Shown: positions 1-11,654, numbered from the stretch's first letter. The stretch is DNA of 64,000 bases from Bryoerythrophyllum caledonicum (GCA_963971425.1 OZ020525.1:3827560-3891559); one strand, 5' to 3'. Translations and numbers: made by a program. Notes: generated from the sequence alone by a model not told the origin.

Positions 1-1093
1 TCATGACACTCTCGCATGTATCATAGAATCCTAGAGTTGTGCATGACTTGAAGGGTCAGAGTTTGCTTAAAATAAAAACCAGGCACAAACTCAAGTTTGG
101 GAATTCTAGGGCTCAAAAACTAGTCTATCCAGTGTTCTATTCAAGGTCTACAGTGAAACCCTGCCAGTGGACTCGGCGACCCTGGCTTTTCTATTTTACA
201 GGTTAGAAACTGAGGATTTGGGGTACTTTGCGGATAACTCTACTGTGCTCCAAATATTGCTCCAAAACCCTCTGCATTTCTCAAGCACATAAAAGAAAAC
301 ATTAATAAAAAAAATCAGCACTAGATTGTCACTATTAAATCATCCCAAACAAAATTCCAAGTAAAACAATCAATACTAACATGATTAGGTCTACAAAATC
401 ATCACTATTGAATCGGTGCACATTCAACGAGCTACATAGTGCATCAATGGTGTTGTAAATGTGCCATTTTTTAAAGCAAAAAAATAAAAACAAACAAAGA
501 AAAACTGACCTTAAACCTTGTGCAGAGCTCCTATGTCAAAGTATTCATTGCACTTGTCGGCAGAGCTCCAAGGTCGAATGCAAAGAGGTCCTTGCTGTCA
601 CTCAAGGTTCCTTCCGTGCAAAAGCAGTAAAAGAAAAAGATGAGATGATTTGGATCTAGAAAGAGGAAGCATAAATGACGCATGGGAAGTGCAAGTGGGA
701 CCTCACACTTCAATCTAAAATGAACTAGGGGGGATTAAACTTGGAGTCGACCATTACGTGGAAAGTGATTCTGACACAATCCATGGTGCTGTGATTAGTA
801 TGTTGGGAGGAAGGGGAGGTTGACGGGCTTATAAAGATGCTCCACCTTTCCCGAGATAATTAGCTACACCCCATGGTTTTTTTGGGGTAGGGTGAATAGC
901 TGGCTACATGGAAGTGACCCGACCCCGTCAGAGATGACGGGTCGGGCATTACATGGAACCAGGCTCTTGGAGGGTACTGCTGGCGATGCCCTAACTTGGT
1001 ATGTCCTCTTGAATGCACCTTGCAGGACATAATCAAATCTAGTTCAACTTTATGCGACAAATATAAATTTGTCCTTGTGCATGAACATGAGTC
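1..1093. other. Non-coding stretch, nothing recognised
   Basis: No frame holds a convincing protein and I see no repeat or RNA gene. The only structure is the left target duplication of the LINE that begins at its right border. Confidence 0.5.
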
Positions 1094-1450
1094 AACATTC
1101 TGTACCGTTGGACTCCTTACAGGATTGAAAACGTGATCTGGCAAGGGCTCACTGACTACGGCAGGATTGCCTGGGACAGGATTCGCACGGCCAACTCGGA
1201 GATGAACAGGGCCAAAGCTACAAGTAATTTCGAATCCAAGTGGGGGTGTAACAAGGCCTTATGTAGGAGACAGGATAATCGGGTTGTTTGGGTTAGTGAG
1301 TTTCATTAGGTTCCGGTTTTGTTGTCTCTGCGCTGCCGGTCTTGGCGTGCTTCTGTGTTTTTTGTTGGTTCCCTTTGGTTCCTTGCAATTCAAAATTCGT
1401 TTTGTTTTTGTGCCAAAAAAAAAAAAAAAAAAAAAAAAACATTCTGTACC
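1094..1450 (+). mobile_element. 5'-truncated LINE (L1-type) insertion with target duplication
   Basis: A 13-bp direct repeat, aacattctgtacc, occurs at 1094-1106 and again at 1438-1450. Between the copies lie about 330 bp that end in a run of roughly 25 A residues (about 1414-1439). This is the usual structure of a target-primed LINE insertion that lost its 5' end. The exact start of the second repeat is blurred by the A run. The body contains the last residues of a reverse-transcriptase ORF, annotated separately. Confidence 0.85.
1109..1309 (+). pseudogene. LINE ORF2 C-terminal fragment
   Basis: The frame read from 1109 to the TAG at 1307-1309 gives about 66 residues. It includes WQGLTDYGRIAW, which resembles the conserved C-terminal end of plant L1 ORF2 proteins (a DYGR.xW motif). 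A short 3' untranslated region and then the poly(A) follow. Only the C-terminal tip remains, without polymerase or endonuclease domains, so it cannot act. The family assignment rests on this short motif plus the poly(A) and target duplication. Confidence 0.6.
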
Positions 1451-2517
1451 TTTGAAAAGTGGGTCCTTGTTTTGTCCGCTTGCATGTTTTTTTTGTGGTG
1501 AACTGCAGGACGTCTGGCACCATTATCAAAGTCCCTAATTCTTCAACTTTATCGCGTACATACAATGACTTATTAAAAATACAGTTTTTTTGAAAGTGTT
1601 GGCGATGAAGATTCGAATGTTGCTTAATTTCAGTGTACGGAACATCATGCTTCGCAAATCAATCTCTACACATTATTTTCCTTCTAGAGTTGAAGTTTCA
1701 AATCTTTGTGATTGTGCCAATTATCACTTCAAATATGGATTCAATTTGTTGTTGTTGTTTTCATATATACTGAATTGTATTAGAATATCCTTTGTTGTAA
1801 GATCAATTAAGGTAGCCTCTTGGATTTTGGGAATTATTACCATACCCAAGGGTTAGACTTGGCTAATATAATTTTTAAAATAATACGACCAACTTTATGG
1901 ATACATATTAGAGAAAAATATCTTTCTAAATTAATAAAACAAATGTACAGTACAATAGGGTGACATTCAAATTGGCCGTTTAGTAGTTCCAGGGTTAGTG
2001 TCCTACACTTCTGCCAACTTTGACAACCTCCCCAAAGCTGAGAAATTGTTATTTTACCATGAAAATTTGGGGACAACATCATCTTTATGTTGAAAACATG
2101 CATACCAAATTTCAAGTCCAGGAGACTTATACAAAAAACTTATGCAAGATCTACCAACATGGGATAGCTGTGAGAAAAGTGTCACAGCTGCCAACTTTGA
2201 CACCCTCCCAAGAATTGAGGAATTTTTTTTTGCCCATGAAATTTTTGGAGCAAAAACATTTTTATGTTGTTTGTATGTGTGGAAAATTTCAAGTCCGAAA
2301 GACCCATAAAAAAATTAATATTCCAAATCTACCAACATGTGTAGTTTTGAGAAACAAAGGGGAAAACCATTTTACTACTTCCAACTTTGACGCCCTCCTT
2401 AGGATTGAGTTTTTGTTGATACATAATGAAATTTTTGGCACAAGATCATCTCTACGCTGGTAACATGTGAGATAAATTTCAAAGCCAAAAGATGTACACA
2501 AAAAAGTTATTCCATAT

Positions 2518-3528
2518 CTACCAACGTGTATGTCCTCCATTAGCGTTAATCACTGCTAGTAACCTAGAGGGCATAGAATGACATAGTTGAAGGAGCTTTG
2601 TACCATTGACTAACTTCCACTCTCTTTCAAGAACTACCTTCAACACATCTAAGCTTCTAGGGCATTGTTTGCCATGTTGCACAACATCTTTTAACATCCT
2701 CCAAACGTTCTCGATTGGATTGAGATCGGGAGAGTTTGCAGGCCAGTTGAGCTTTACGAGAAGGTGGCTTTGTCTCCATTCTTCACATATTTTGCTCCTA
2801 TGGACGGGTGCCCCATCTTCCATAAGCACTCCTTGTGGAATTTGACCCATGAAATAAACCAATTTGGCATCGTAAACCACTTCTATAAAATCCTTAGCAG
2901 AACGTTGACCTTTAGGCATAAAGACAAGTTCTGACTTTTGTCCTCCGGCAAATGCGTCCCAAATCATTAAAGAAGTCCTTCCACTTTTAAAAGTAGGAGC
3001 TAGACATCTTGATGAATAACGCTCGTATGCACTTCTCCAAACATGAATTTGCCGAGAATTTTTTCCAATTTCAAAAGTAGATTCATTTGTCCAAAGAACA
3101 CGCTCCCACTCTTTTGCACTCCATCCACGGTACTTCTGAGCAAAAGCTAATCGTTGAGACATGTGACGAGGTGTCAAAAAAGGTTTTTTGACTGCAATTC
3201 GACTAAAAATGCCATTTTTATGTAAGACCCTTTGAATAGTACATCTACACACTTGAGTAGGACATGCATTGGTAATCTCTGAGAATGAAGAGCAACGATG
3301 ACTTTTTGAGTAATGCACAATACTACGAACATCTCTATCACTAAGCTTTTTAACGTGACTTCCACCGCAAGGTTTGCGCTTGTAGGTTCCATCTTCTCTA
3401 AATGTTTTTACTAACCTTGTAACTGTTCTAATAGGAACTCCAATAGTAGCTGCAATTTGAACTCCTGTAAATCCTCCCTCACTCAAACCTATGATGCGAG
3501 CACGAATTTCATCTGAAATTGCCATCAT
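2518..3528 (-). CDS. Tc1/mariner transposase with substituted first catalytic Asp
   Basis: This intact frame of 336 residues encodes the transposase of the surrounding TIR element. Residues about 1-100 form two helix-turn-helix DNA-binding segments, including the Tc1-like stretch from ISDEIRARIIGLSEGG. The catalytic part shows VLWTNES (residues 144-150), MEDGAPVH (D238) and SPDLNPIEN (E273). The D238-E273 spacing is 34 residues, the DD34E signature of the Tc1 family. The first catalytic residue, normally D in WTDES, is N148 here; the second copy in this window still has WTDES. The enzyme is therefore probably inactive although the frame is open. Its length matches the family (about 340). The start was chosen at the MMAISDE methionine just inside the right arm. 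Confidence 0.93.
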   Translation of the reverse strand: MMAISDEIRARIIGLSEGGFTGVQIAATIGVPIRTVTRLVKTFREDGTYKRKPCGGSHVKKLSDRDVRSIVHYSKSHRCSSFSEITNACPTQVCRCTIQRVLHKNGIFSRIAVKKPFLTPRHMSQRLAFAQKYRGWSAKEWERVLWTNESTFEIGKNSRQIHVWRSAYERYSSRCLAPTFKSGRTSLMIWDAFAGGQKSELVFMPKGQRSAKDFIEVVYDAKLVYFMGQIPQGVLMEDGAPVHRSKICEEWRQSHLLVKLNWPANSPDLNPIENVWRMLKDVVQHGKQCPRSLDVLKVVLEREWKLVNGTKLLQLCHSMPSRLLAVINANGGHTRW

Positions 3529-3546
3529 AAACTTATAGAGTGCGTG

Positions 3547-3745
3547 ATGCTAGCTACAGTAGTAGAGTAGGGGTTAGAGCAGAGCAAGGGGGAGAGAAGG
3601 GGGCCAAGGGGCTAGAGCAGAGCAAAGGGGGTTGCAGGATTGACACGTGATAATTGGCAGAGGAAGGAGAACAGGGCTGGAGCAGAGCAAGGGGGAGAGA
3701 AGGGAGCCAAGGCGCTGGAGCAGAGAGGAGAGAGAAGGGTCGCCA
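3547..3745. repeat. Imperfect tandem purine-rich repeat
   Basis: Two to three imperfect units share the words 'agagcagagcaaggggg' and 'gagagaaggg.gccaagg'. They lie between the transposase start and the right arm of the Tc1 element. No function is evident; it may overlap the transposase promoter. Confidence 0.6.
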
Positions 3746-4732
3746 AAACACAAGCCCATATGCATACATGAAAAATCGTTTTGCTCTTAATCACTCATCA
3801 TGTATGCCCAATGTGAATCAACACTCATGCATCCCACAATACAACACTCTCTGTTTTATGGATTGTCTCAACATTCAGTCTATCACAAATCACACACACC
3901 ATTCCCTTTACATAGTGTTCAATAGATATTTAGAAGAAAAAACTTGTCATGTGTCTAATGCACACTTTATGGCCAAGTGGATTCTTCTGCATGGAACACC
4001 TCTTCACTTCTTCATTTAGATGTTATTGATCTTTTTGAGAAGCATTTTTGTTTGGTGGCTTACTCACATGATTGAGTTCAATGAAAAAGCATGAGGTGTC
4101 AAAGATATTTTGACATTTTCAATATGACCTTCAAATTGTTAATCATAGTTACACATGTTGATAGATATGGAATAACTTTTTTTTATGTATGTCTTTTGGC
4201 TTTGAAATTCATCCCACATGTTACCAGCGTAGAGATGATCTTGTGCCAAAAATTTCATTATGTATCAACAAAAACTTAATCCTAAGGAGGGCGTCAAAGT
4301 TGGAAGTAGTAAAATGGTTTTCCCCTTTGTTTCTCAAAACTACACATGTTGGTAGATTTGGAATATTAATTTTTTTATGGGTCTTTTGGACTTGAAATTT
4401 TCCACACATGAAAACAACATAAAAATGTTTTTGCTCCAAAAATTTCATGGGCAAAAAAAAATTCCTCAATTCTTGGGAGGGTGTCAAAGTTGGCAGCTGT
4501 GACACTTTTCTCACAGCTATCCCATGTTGGTAGATCTTGCATAAGTTTTTTTGTATAAGTCTCCTGGACTTGAAATTTGGTATGCATGTTTTCAACATAA
4601 AGATGATGCTGTACCCAAATTTTCATGGTAAAATAACAATTTCTCAGCCTTGGGGAGGGTGTCAAAGTTGGCAGCAGTGTAGGACACTATCCCTGGAACT
4701 ACTAAGCGGCCAATTTGAATGTCACCCTATTG

Positions 4733-5167
4733 TACATGTATTTGCCATTGTTCAATCTTTTTTATACATAACTAATTATTTGGCACTAGACTGCCAAATC
4801 TCATCCTTGCGTAGAATATAATAATATTGAGTCTCAATAATATTTTATCTCTATTAGACCATCCACACTCCTTCACTAACACATATCTTGTTCTTCTTCT
4901 TGATGGCCATTTGCCTCATTTTCATCCGCCTATTCCAATATGGTTCTAATGGTTCTAACAAAATTCAAAAATCATTGTTTTGTTTGATACTTGAATGGGA
5001 GGGTGACCTAGAAAGGTTTTGTCATTTAGAACAAATTGGCGGAGGAAACTTGTACTTGAAGTACTACTGTAGCTTCATTTTGAACACAAGGAAGGTGGAC
5101 TCTGAACAAGCCGCAAAGTGCTTCAACAAATATTAAGTTACCAAGTGGCCCACTTGAGACGCTATTT
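4733..5167. other. Non-coding spacer
   Basis: This AT-rich stretch lies between the Tc1 element and the first MITE. A frame at 4888-5136 (82 codons) has no recognisable motif and I do not call it a gene. Confidence 0.4.
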
Positions 5168-5791
5168 GAGTTTTCCTGAAAGTCACCAAAATACACTGGA
5201 TAGGTACCCCAAATCTTAGGGTCTTATGTTAGTAACCGGGACCACATGCACATGATGTCTTGCCTTGGGAATGGTTTGGGGGAACTATTGGTCAACCGTG
5301 TGAGAACCTAGGGTACTATGGGGGAGCTTTAGCTTGCATGGGGTAGGGCACAACAACATTGATTGCAAAGCATTTCATTGGTGCAGAAAAAGGCAATATG
5401 AAATTTCCTCATGCTCTTTTTTTTCCGTTTATACATCTCATCCTCTCTCGATTTGATAGGACATCCCCCACTCTCAGACTTACCGGGTGGGGGACAAGGT
5501 GGTGGGGCCAAAACTTGGTCCCTATTTTCTTTTTGAATGGGGCCCTAAATTTAGCCAAAGGGGGACCTAGAGATCAGATTTAGGCCATAGGCCCCAATTT
5601 TGTAAAAAAAAAAGCCAAAAAAAGCCTCTGATCCCCCCAAAATGGGAGGGCCAGAAGAATCAGCCCATGCAATTAAGACGGGGGCCCACCTCGGGTAAGT
5701 CCGAGCGTGGGGGATGTCCTGTCCACGCCATACTCTCTGGCACCATATTCCACCAGACTTACTCATTCGGGAAGCACTTTCAGGAAAACTC
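5168..5791. mobile_element. MITE family A, copy 1 (contains a nested MITE)
   Basis: The terminal inverted repeats are GAGTTTTCCTGAAAGT at 5168 and its reverse complement ending at 5791. A 5-bp direct repeat, tattt, flanks it (5163-5167 and 5792-5796). Without the 280-bp nested element it is about 344 bp, matching copy 2 at 9733-10077 (345 bp, inverted). The two copies are recognisably similar along their whole length. It has no coding capacity and the superfamily is not determined. Confidence 0.8.
5449..5728 (-). mobile_element. MITE family B, copy 1, Mutator-type, nested in MITE A
   Basis: This 280-bp element has imperfect inverted ends containing AGGACATCCCCCAC...GACTTACC and near-identical 10-bp flanking repeats (catcctctct at 5439-5448 and catactctct at 5729-5738). 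The other copy of MITE A, at 9733-10077, lacks this block at the same place and so serves as the empty site. A 9-11 bp duplication is typical of Mutator-like elements. A second copy lies at 11655-11929 in the opposite orientation. Confidence 0.82.
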
Positions 5792-5933
5792 TATTTTGTA
5801 GTGGAGGAATGACCTTGAGTCACAATCAGTCCTTCCAATTGCACCAAGGGTCTGTATGCACCTCTATGTATGAACCTCAATATTATGGTTGTTCCCTATC
5901 TCTATGGAAACCAGATGAGAAATATCACGTTCA

Positions 5934-6159
5934 CACTACACTAAAGATGATATTTAGTGTTAACCACACTAATTTGTTTAAAAGTGTTATAAGTTTTTAC
6001 TCTTGATGAATATTTTTACCAACTATGTTAACAATGATCACTCTCTTTAGATAGTATTGGTAGTAGTGCCCTTGGTAAAAATCTTCTTCGAAAGTAAAAA
6101 GTTATTGCATTACCAAAAACATTAGTGTGGTTATACTAAATATCATCTTTAGTGTAGTG
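5934..6159. mobile_element. Short inverted-repeat element beginning CACTACACTAAAG
   Basis: Bases 5934-5973 and 6120-6159 are inverted copies of each other with only a few mismatches, each about 40 bp long and reading CACTACACTAAAGATGATAT inward. The start resembles CACTA-type ends, but I find no matching 3-bp target duplication, so the superfamily is unsure. It has no coding capacity. Confidence 0.65.
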
Positions 6160-6290
6160 GACATAAATTTGGTTCATTTGTTCATCTATAGGTCACTTGT
6201 GCAAAGGTAGAGAGTTGTGCATATGCACCAAGCCCCCATAATCACCTATTTTGTCAGTAGATCTCCATGAGGACCCTTGGGTTTAGGTAA

Positions 6291-7707
6291 GGGGCGGTTT
6301 ACACTACAGACCAAGAGCCGTGACCAAGGAGAATGGATTAATTCCATGGTCACACTTCCATGGTCACATTTCAGGAAAATATAATTTTTAAAGGCCTTGG
6401 GCCTCTCACTAAGTGTAAACTGAAGTTGGACCGGGAGAAATGACCATGTACTAAGAAGTGGGCGTGCTGATTTTTTTAAAGAATGTCCAAAAAGGCAGTT
6501 TTGAAAATCAAGGCATACAAGACAAATGAGGGAATGATACAAGAAAAGTAATAAAGGGTGGCTGACATTGTATCTACAGTAACGTTGGGCCTGCTCCACC
6601 AAAAGAATTTAAAAATTAAAAAATTAAATTTTAAAAGAAAAGCATTTTAACCTCTAAAGGACCAATGTCCTCTCGGGGGACATTTTGAGTTTGGATAAGG
6701 TACCATGTTCTCAATTCTAGGCATTATTTTCTGAATTTTTTTATTGAATGGACAACTTTTGATAAGCTTTGCGTAGACACAAATTTCGTAGAATTCCAAC
6801 TCACGATTCAAAAGTTACAATTTATTTTCACTTACATATACAAATAGTGCAGCAGTTTAGTGTGACATATCACAAATACTGTCAATAAACTTTAATAACT
6901 TCTAAATTCAATAGAAATTCGAGTTTTTGTCCATTTAAAAGAAAGAAAATGTCCTCTTGGAAAGGAAATTGAGATCTTTGCATCTACCGTACGAATTTGT
7001 GAATTTCAAAAATTTGAGAAGGATATGATATATGCAAAATATAAAGTGTATTGTTAATTCTCAACACATAGTTGCATTGCAAGATTTTTTAGGACATCTT
7101 CTACACCTCTTCTACTTCTAATATTTGGTGCACGTGTGCCTAACATGATCCTTTTCAAGTTAACATAATAAATTCACGGCCCGTAGTGCAAAAAGTTGCC
7201 ATAGAAGGTGGTCGAAGTTTGTTGAAGGTGTTTAGTATGACCTCAAAAAGAGATTATGTCTCACTCAAAGGCTGATATCTTTCAATCCGTGCGGTCGAAC
7301 TTACCAAAATTTTCACCACACACTCTCATACAAGTCTAGTACAAGAGCCTCCGGTTAAATTTTCAAAAACATTATTTTGTATCATTTCGTGTTAAATGTG
7401 CTGAAAATGGCAGTTTCGGAGTGTTTTTGAGGAAAATTGCCTCGGTCCTATAGGGATTAAGCCCATGGTCCCCTCGTTTCAGCAATGAGAGAACACTATT
7501 TGCCTCTCTCGCCGCAAAATCAAGGAGACCCTTCAACATTATCCATTAGGCATGTTTTTAGGCCTTTTGAGGACCTCAATTCCTTTGGTCACTTTTCTTT
7601 TTTCCTCGTAGTGTAAACCCAAGTCGTCCAGGGACGAGTTGATGGAGCCAACGAGAGATTTTATAGCTCCATGCGACAAGTTCTTGGTCCATAGTGTAAA
7701 CCGCCCC
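6291..7707. mobile_element. PIF/Harbinger-like non-autonomous element
   Basis: The inverted ends start GGGGCGGTTTACACTA (left 6291, right ending 7707); about 22 of 24 bases match between arms. A 3-bp TAA duplication flanks it (6288-6290 and 7708-7710). TWA duplications with G-rich ends are characteristic of PIF/Harbinger. No transposase frame is present. An 806-bp piggyBac-like MITE sits inside it, leaving about 607 bp of original element. Confidence 0.8.
6651..7456. mobile_element. piggyBac-like MITE, copy 1, nested in the PIF-like element
   Basis: It is flanked by TTAA on both sides (6647-6650 and 7457-7460). The left end reads CCTCTAAAGGACCAATGTCC and the right end, inverted, TCCCTATAGGACCGAGGC. 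TTAA duplication and ends of the form CCCT...GGACC fit piggyBac. It has no coding capacity. Internal sequence resembles that of the copies at 8508-9450 and 44700-44888. Confidence 0.75.
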
Positions 7708-8507
7708 TAAACTCCCAAAACAACCATAATTCATAACGTGGGCACGCTGCTTCAATACTTGCCATTTTAGAATTTAAATAGCTAAAGTGTCCCTTGGAGC
7801 CCACTTTCCAAACCTCTATATTTATTGTGTTGACCTGTAGATATTAGGAGCAGACATGTTCATTTTTAAAAGAACTACAAAATACCTAACTACTTTCTAA
7901 TTTTTCCTACCTCCATGCAAACTCCATTGCACCTCTATAATCCTTGTCATGATTTCATCCACCACGTCAGGAGCCAACTCATTATTTTTCTTAACTCTGA
8001 CACTAATGCAAATGCATTGATACCTACCTCCATCCCATTGACCTATTCATCTATGTAAATCTCCAGGTGCAAATAGACCCTAAGTCATAGATGATACATC
8101 CACTTTTGATCCCATTCAAAACCTCTATGATGTGCGTCGGATGTGTTCCAAGTGGTTGAAGCAATTTGATGACATTTTCATTCAATATCAAGAAGCCTCA
8201 GATTGTTAGAATGTGCTACTGGTGGCTACAGTATTCCATATGTATGGTGTCATATTTGAACATATGCTAAGGTTGTGATACTAGAATGACCTCCAATTGA
8301 AAGATGTTAGTTGAAGAATATTTAATCCGGAGATGAAAGCTTTGTTAAAATCTTAGTCTAATATTCTTTTTTGTTATTTATAGAGTGATATTTGTGCGTG
8401 TTATACAGTTCCCGATTCACATTTAAGGATTGAACTAAAACTCTTGGTTTGTAAGGTTTGGCAAAGATTTGTTACATGGTTACAATGTAATTCACTTTCA
8501 ATATTAA
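7708..8507. other. Non-coding spacer
   Basis: This AT-rich stretch lies between the PIF-like element and the second piggyBac-like MITE. I see no gene or further repeat. Confidence 0.4.
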
Positions 8508-9450
8508 CCCCTAAGGTACCAAGACAGTTTTACACCAAAAACACTTCAAAATTAATAGATTCTAGTGCAATGAATAAAGAAGGTAACAAAAACTTTGATT
8601 TTTAGTTCTGACCGTAAGATCTCAATAAAGGCCTATTAAGTAATACATGTACAAAATTTCATAAACTTTGACCGCACGGATTGAAATATTATAGTGTTTG
8701 AAGTCAAGCAAATGGTTCATTTTCTTCCCTGCGTTTAGTGGATCAGCAGACTTTGACTTCACTTGGTATCAAAAAAATTCACTACACAAGGTCTAAATCT
8801 ATTACCATCTTGTTAAGCATGATGTTAGCTCCTTACACACCAATTTTTAGAGGTAGAGACCGGGTGTAGCATATTCAAAACAAGTGTGCAAGGAGTGGAG
8901 GCTCGAAATTTGTTAATTCACACTTTAATTTTTTGAACTTAATATGTTTTTGATTGATAATCCGAATGGTTAATAAGAAGGTTTACATTACATATTGATG
9001 TGGAAAAAATAAAAAGTGAAAAATATGAAGATCTCTAGGTTTTATGTGGAAAAGAAGAAGTTTTTTTGGTACCTTGCCCGACAATGAGTGACAATGTGTG
9101 AAAATGTTTGACTTGGGTTGGTATGCTATTTTTCACTAAAGACAAGAATTTTTTTTGTCAATATGAAGGGAAATAATATTACTTGCAAGTACTGAAAATC
9201 TCACTTTCAATAGAGTGTCCTATCAGAAGTTTCTGGAGGTGCCCGAGATGCCCGCCCTCCCCATTTGAAATTAAAAACCCTATAACTTTTTCATCAAATG
9301 TCCAATTTAGGAAAAAATTGTTTTCCCACTAAGGTCTTGGTAATGTCTTTCTATAGTAACAATTTCAAAGAAGAATGTTGGAAATTGACACCATAGGAAC
9401 CTGACCGAACTTTCAAAATGGACCGTTTTGGACACTTGGTCCTTTAAGGG
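8508..9450. mobile_element. piggyBac-like MITE, copy 2
   Basis: This 943-bp element is flanked by TTAA (8504-8507 and 9451-9454). The left end is CCCCTAAGGTACCAAGACAG and the right end, inverted, CCCTTAAAGGACCAAGTGTCC shortened by one base. It shares the end consensus CCCTAAAGGACCAAG with copy 1 and has no coding capacity. Confidence 0.77.
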
Positions 9451-9732
9451 TTAAAGTGTTGGAAGTCTTGATGATGTAATCGGACAAGGAATCGCGAGTA
9501 TCATTTATTTGGGTACCACCTTGTTTGGATATCACCAAAGTTTCGGATTCATCGAGTATATAGTGATATTTTTTTTACATATATAGAGATTTGAGCTGAC
9601 TCTTGGTTAGACATCTATGAGAGATTTACTTTTCTAGATTCTGGTTTTTGGGTTTTTTCCCACTTGCACAAATGAATGGTCTCATTTTACTTGGCAGACA
9701 ACACTGATTTGGGCTTTACGTTTGAGATAGTA

Positions 9733-10077
9733 GAGTTTTCCTGAAAGTGCTTCTCGAATGGGCAAGTCACTAGGAATATGGTGCCAGAGAGTATGAGATG
9801 TATAAACGGAAAGAAAGAGAGCATGAGGAAATTTCATACCACCTTTTTCTGCACCAATGAAATGCTTTGCAATGAATGTTCTTGGGCCCTACCCCATGCA
9901 AGCTAAAGCTCCCCCATACTGTACAGTAGTACCCTAAATTCTCACAGGGTTGACCAATAGTTCCCCCAAACCTTTCCCAAGGCAAGACACCATGTGCATG
10001 TGGTCCCCGTTACTAACATAAGACCCTAAGATTCGGGGTACCTATCCAATGTATTTTCGTGACTTTCAGTAAAACTC
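9733..10077. mobile_element. MITE family A, copy 2 (empty-site copy)
   Basis: This 345-bp inverted copy of the 5168-5791 element starts GAGTTTTCCTGAAAGTG and ends with the inverted GAGTTTTACTGAAAGT. It lacks the nested MITE B, which dates that nested insertion after the spread of family A. I see no clear target duplication. Confidence 0.78.
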
Positions 10078-11654
10078 AAGTGAATTAGCTATATCACTTC
10101 AGATTTGTTTTAATTATTATTATTATTTTTTAGTCATTTACAGTTCAGATTAATTTCTATATTGTTGACAGAGTGAATCATGCCAGGTTAAAATAGTGGG
10201 CACTTGTATGATTCCCACTGCAAAACAAGGGTCGTGTCTCACATGGAAACAGTCTTTTGGAATGCCAAAGATGCACATTGTCGAATACGGAGACTCTGGC
10301 AAACTACAGCTAGATTCGGTCCTCAGCAGAAAATAAATTGTAGCCTTCAATTAAATATTAAAATTTGAAGCATGTTACAATGACCAGCTGGTTAAAATAT
10401 ATTTCTTCCGGTGATGAATACGAGATTTAGCTTACAGCTCCTAACCGACTAAAGACAACGCTAGCTAGAGATCATTACTGTTTGGAGAAGTAAGGGTTTA
10501 TTGCGGAGTGAAGATGATCGACCGTGGGCTATTTAACTTGCTTTCCCCAACCTATCAATCAAGTATTCTGCTCATGTGGAAGAGGTTTTTTCTGTCGGTG
10601 GTGACTATAACATATGCAACACGATGACACCTTTCTGTAAAGAGTTTGCAATAGAGAGCGTAGAGACGATGATTAATTGGCACTACTTCAAGTTGATCGG
10701 TGACAAATATGGCTAAATAGGTCAGACCGTGCAATATTGTCCGTTTCAGAACAATGCTTGTACATGACATTGATTTAAAGAATACTAATGCTAATCACCA
10801 ATCAACTTGAACACTGAAAGTATTGCCAATCATCGTCTCTACGCTAGAAAGGCCTAGCTCGTAAACTGAACATGGAGCATCTGTGATCAAAAGACCAATA
10901 CTTCAGGTGTGAGCAATATCAATTGCTAAAGAACGATAGGACTCGCCTGCACACAGTATGCATCAACCAATTAGAATAGAAGGTTCGCACCCAGACACCT
11001 CAAAACCATGTATGAGGTTATTCATCACCAAACATAACTGAGATAATTCTTGGTTGATCTGTTCAAAAGCTCTAGAATATATATGCACCTTCTGAGACTA
11101 GCACCAACACAACGAACATCTGGATTCTGCAGACATGGTTCTATCAATATCACTCCAGTACTTCGTGGGTACTAGAAAATGAAGTATGCCTCGAACATTA
11201 ATGTACCAGTGAACTCCTTCAGGCCACCAGGTGCAAACCAAGAGCTTGAAGGAGCTCACCAGCACAACAATGGCCCCTGCAACACCGGTTGTAGTCATGT
11301 TCAACCACTCAGGTCCAGTGTCTAGCTAAAAAGGCAAGCTGTCGCCAAACATGACGATCTCCGATGTGAAGACTGAGTACCACTAATTCCACATTGAAAC
11401 CCTTGTTGTGTACTTGAGAGGTGTCATTATATTCTAATTCCTTGCACCAGTTGGTCTACTGTACTGGATTCGTGACAATTTCCGCTCTGATTATTTAATG
11501 AATACAGCTCGCTAGCTGGCGCGAGGAATCACGGCACCGTGCACACTAATATGACTCAGCCCTTATGTTACTCCCGAAGCGTTACGAGCCTCTCCGACGC
11601 GGACTCTACGATTTGGGAAGTTCTCATCACCGAAGGTAGAGCCTGTTTCCACGG
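10078..11654. other. Non-coding region with an uncharacterised open stretch
   Basis: No gene is certain. On the minus strand about 11335-11101 is open and reads like protein (it contains TTTGVAGAIVVLVSSF and PTKYWSDIDRTMS). One hydrophobic segment is followed by polar sequence, and the frame ends at a TAG. I do not recognise the family, and it could be a decayed exon of a host gene. A hairpin-like inverted repeat at 10657-10845 is listed separately. Confidence 0.35.
10657..10845. repeat. Inverted repeat, arms about 50-55 bp
   Basis: The arm at 10657-10705 starts agcgtagagacgatgatt and is repeated inverted at 10790-10845, with a roughly 85-bp loop. Similarity between arms is high but not perfect. 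It may be a small MITE or an inverted duplication. Confidence 0.6.

Larger units (their letters stand above)
1953..4732 (-). mobile_element. Tc1-type (DD34E) transposon, copy 1, with long repeated TIRs
   Basis: The element is 2,780 bp and is flanked by TA on both sides (1951-1952 and 4733-4734). Its ends are inverted: the left starts CAATAGGGTGACATTC and the right is the reverse complement of the same. The inverted arms are about 560 bp each (1953-2517 and about 4090-4732). Each arm holds about three units of roughly 190 bp built around a 'ccaactttgacaccctccc' core (near 2000, 2188 and 2380, mirrored near 4290, 4485 and 4665). The arms enclose a transposase gene and a purine-rich stretch. The TA duplication, TIRs and Tc1-type protein together make the assignment firm. 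Confidence 0.93.

Noticed and set aside
860-1144. Minus-strand frame of 94 codons
   Set aside because: It overlaps the LINE target site and has no recognisable motif or homologous repeat.
1284-1565. Overlapping open frames around the poly(A) run
   Set aside because: Their length comes from translating the A run as Lys or Phe; they cross the LINE border.
6246-6602. Minus-strand frame of 118 codons
   Set aside because: It crosses the left terminus of the PIF/Harbinger-like element, so it cannot be one ancestral gene.
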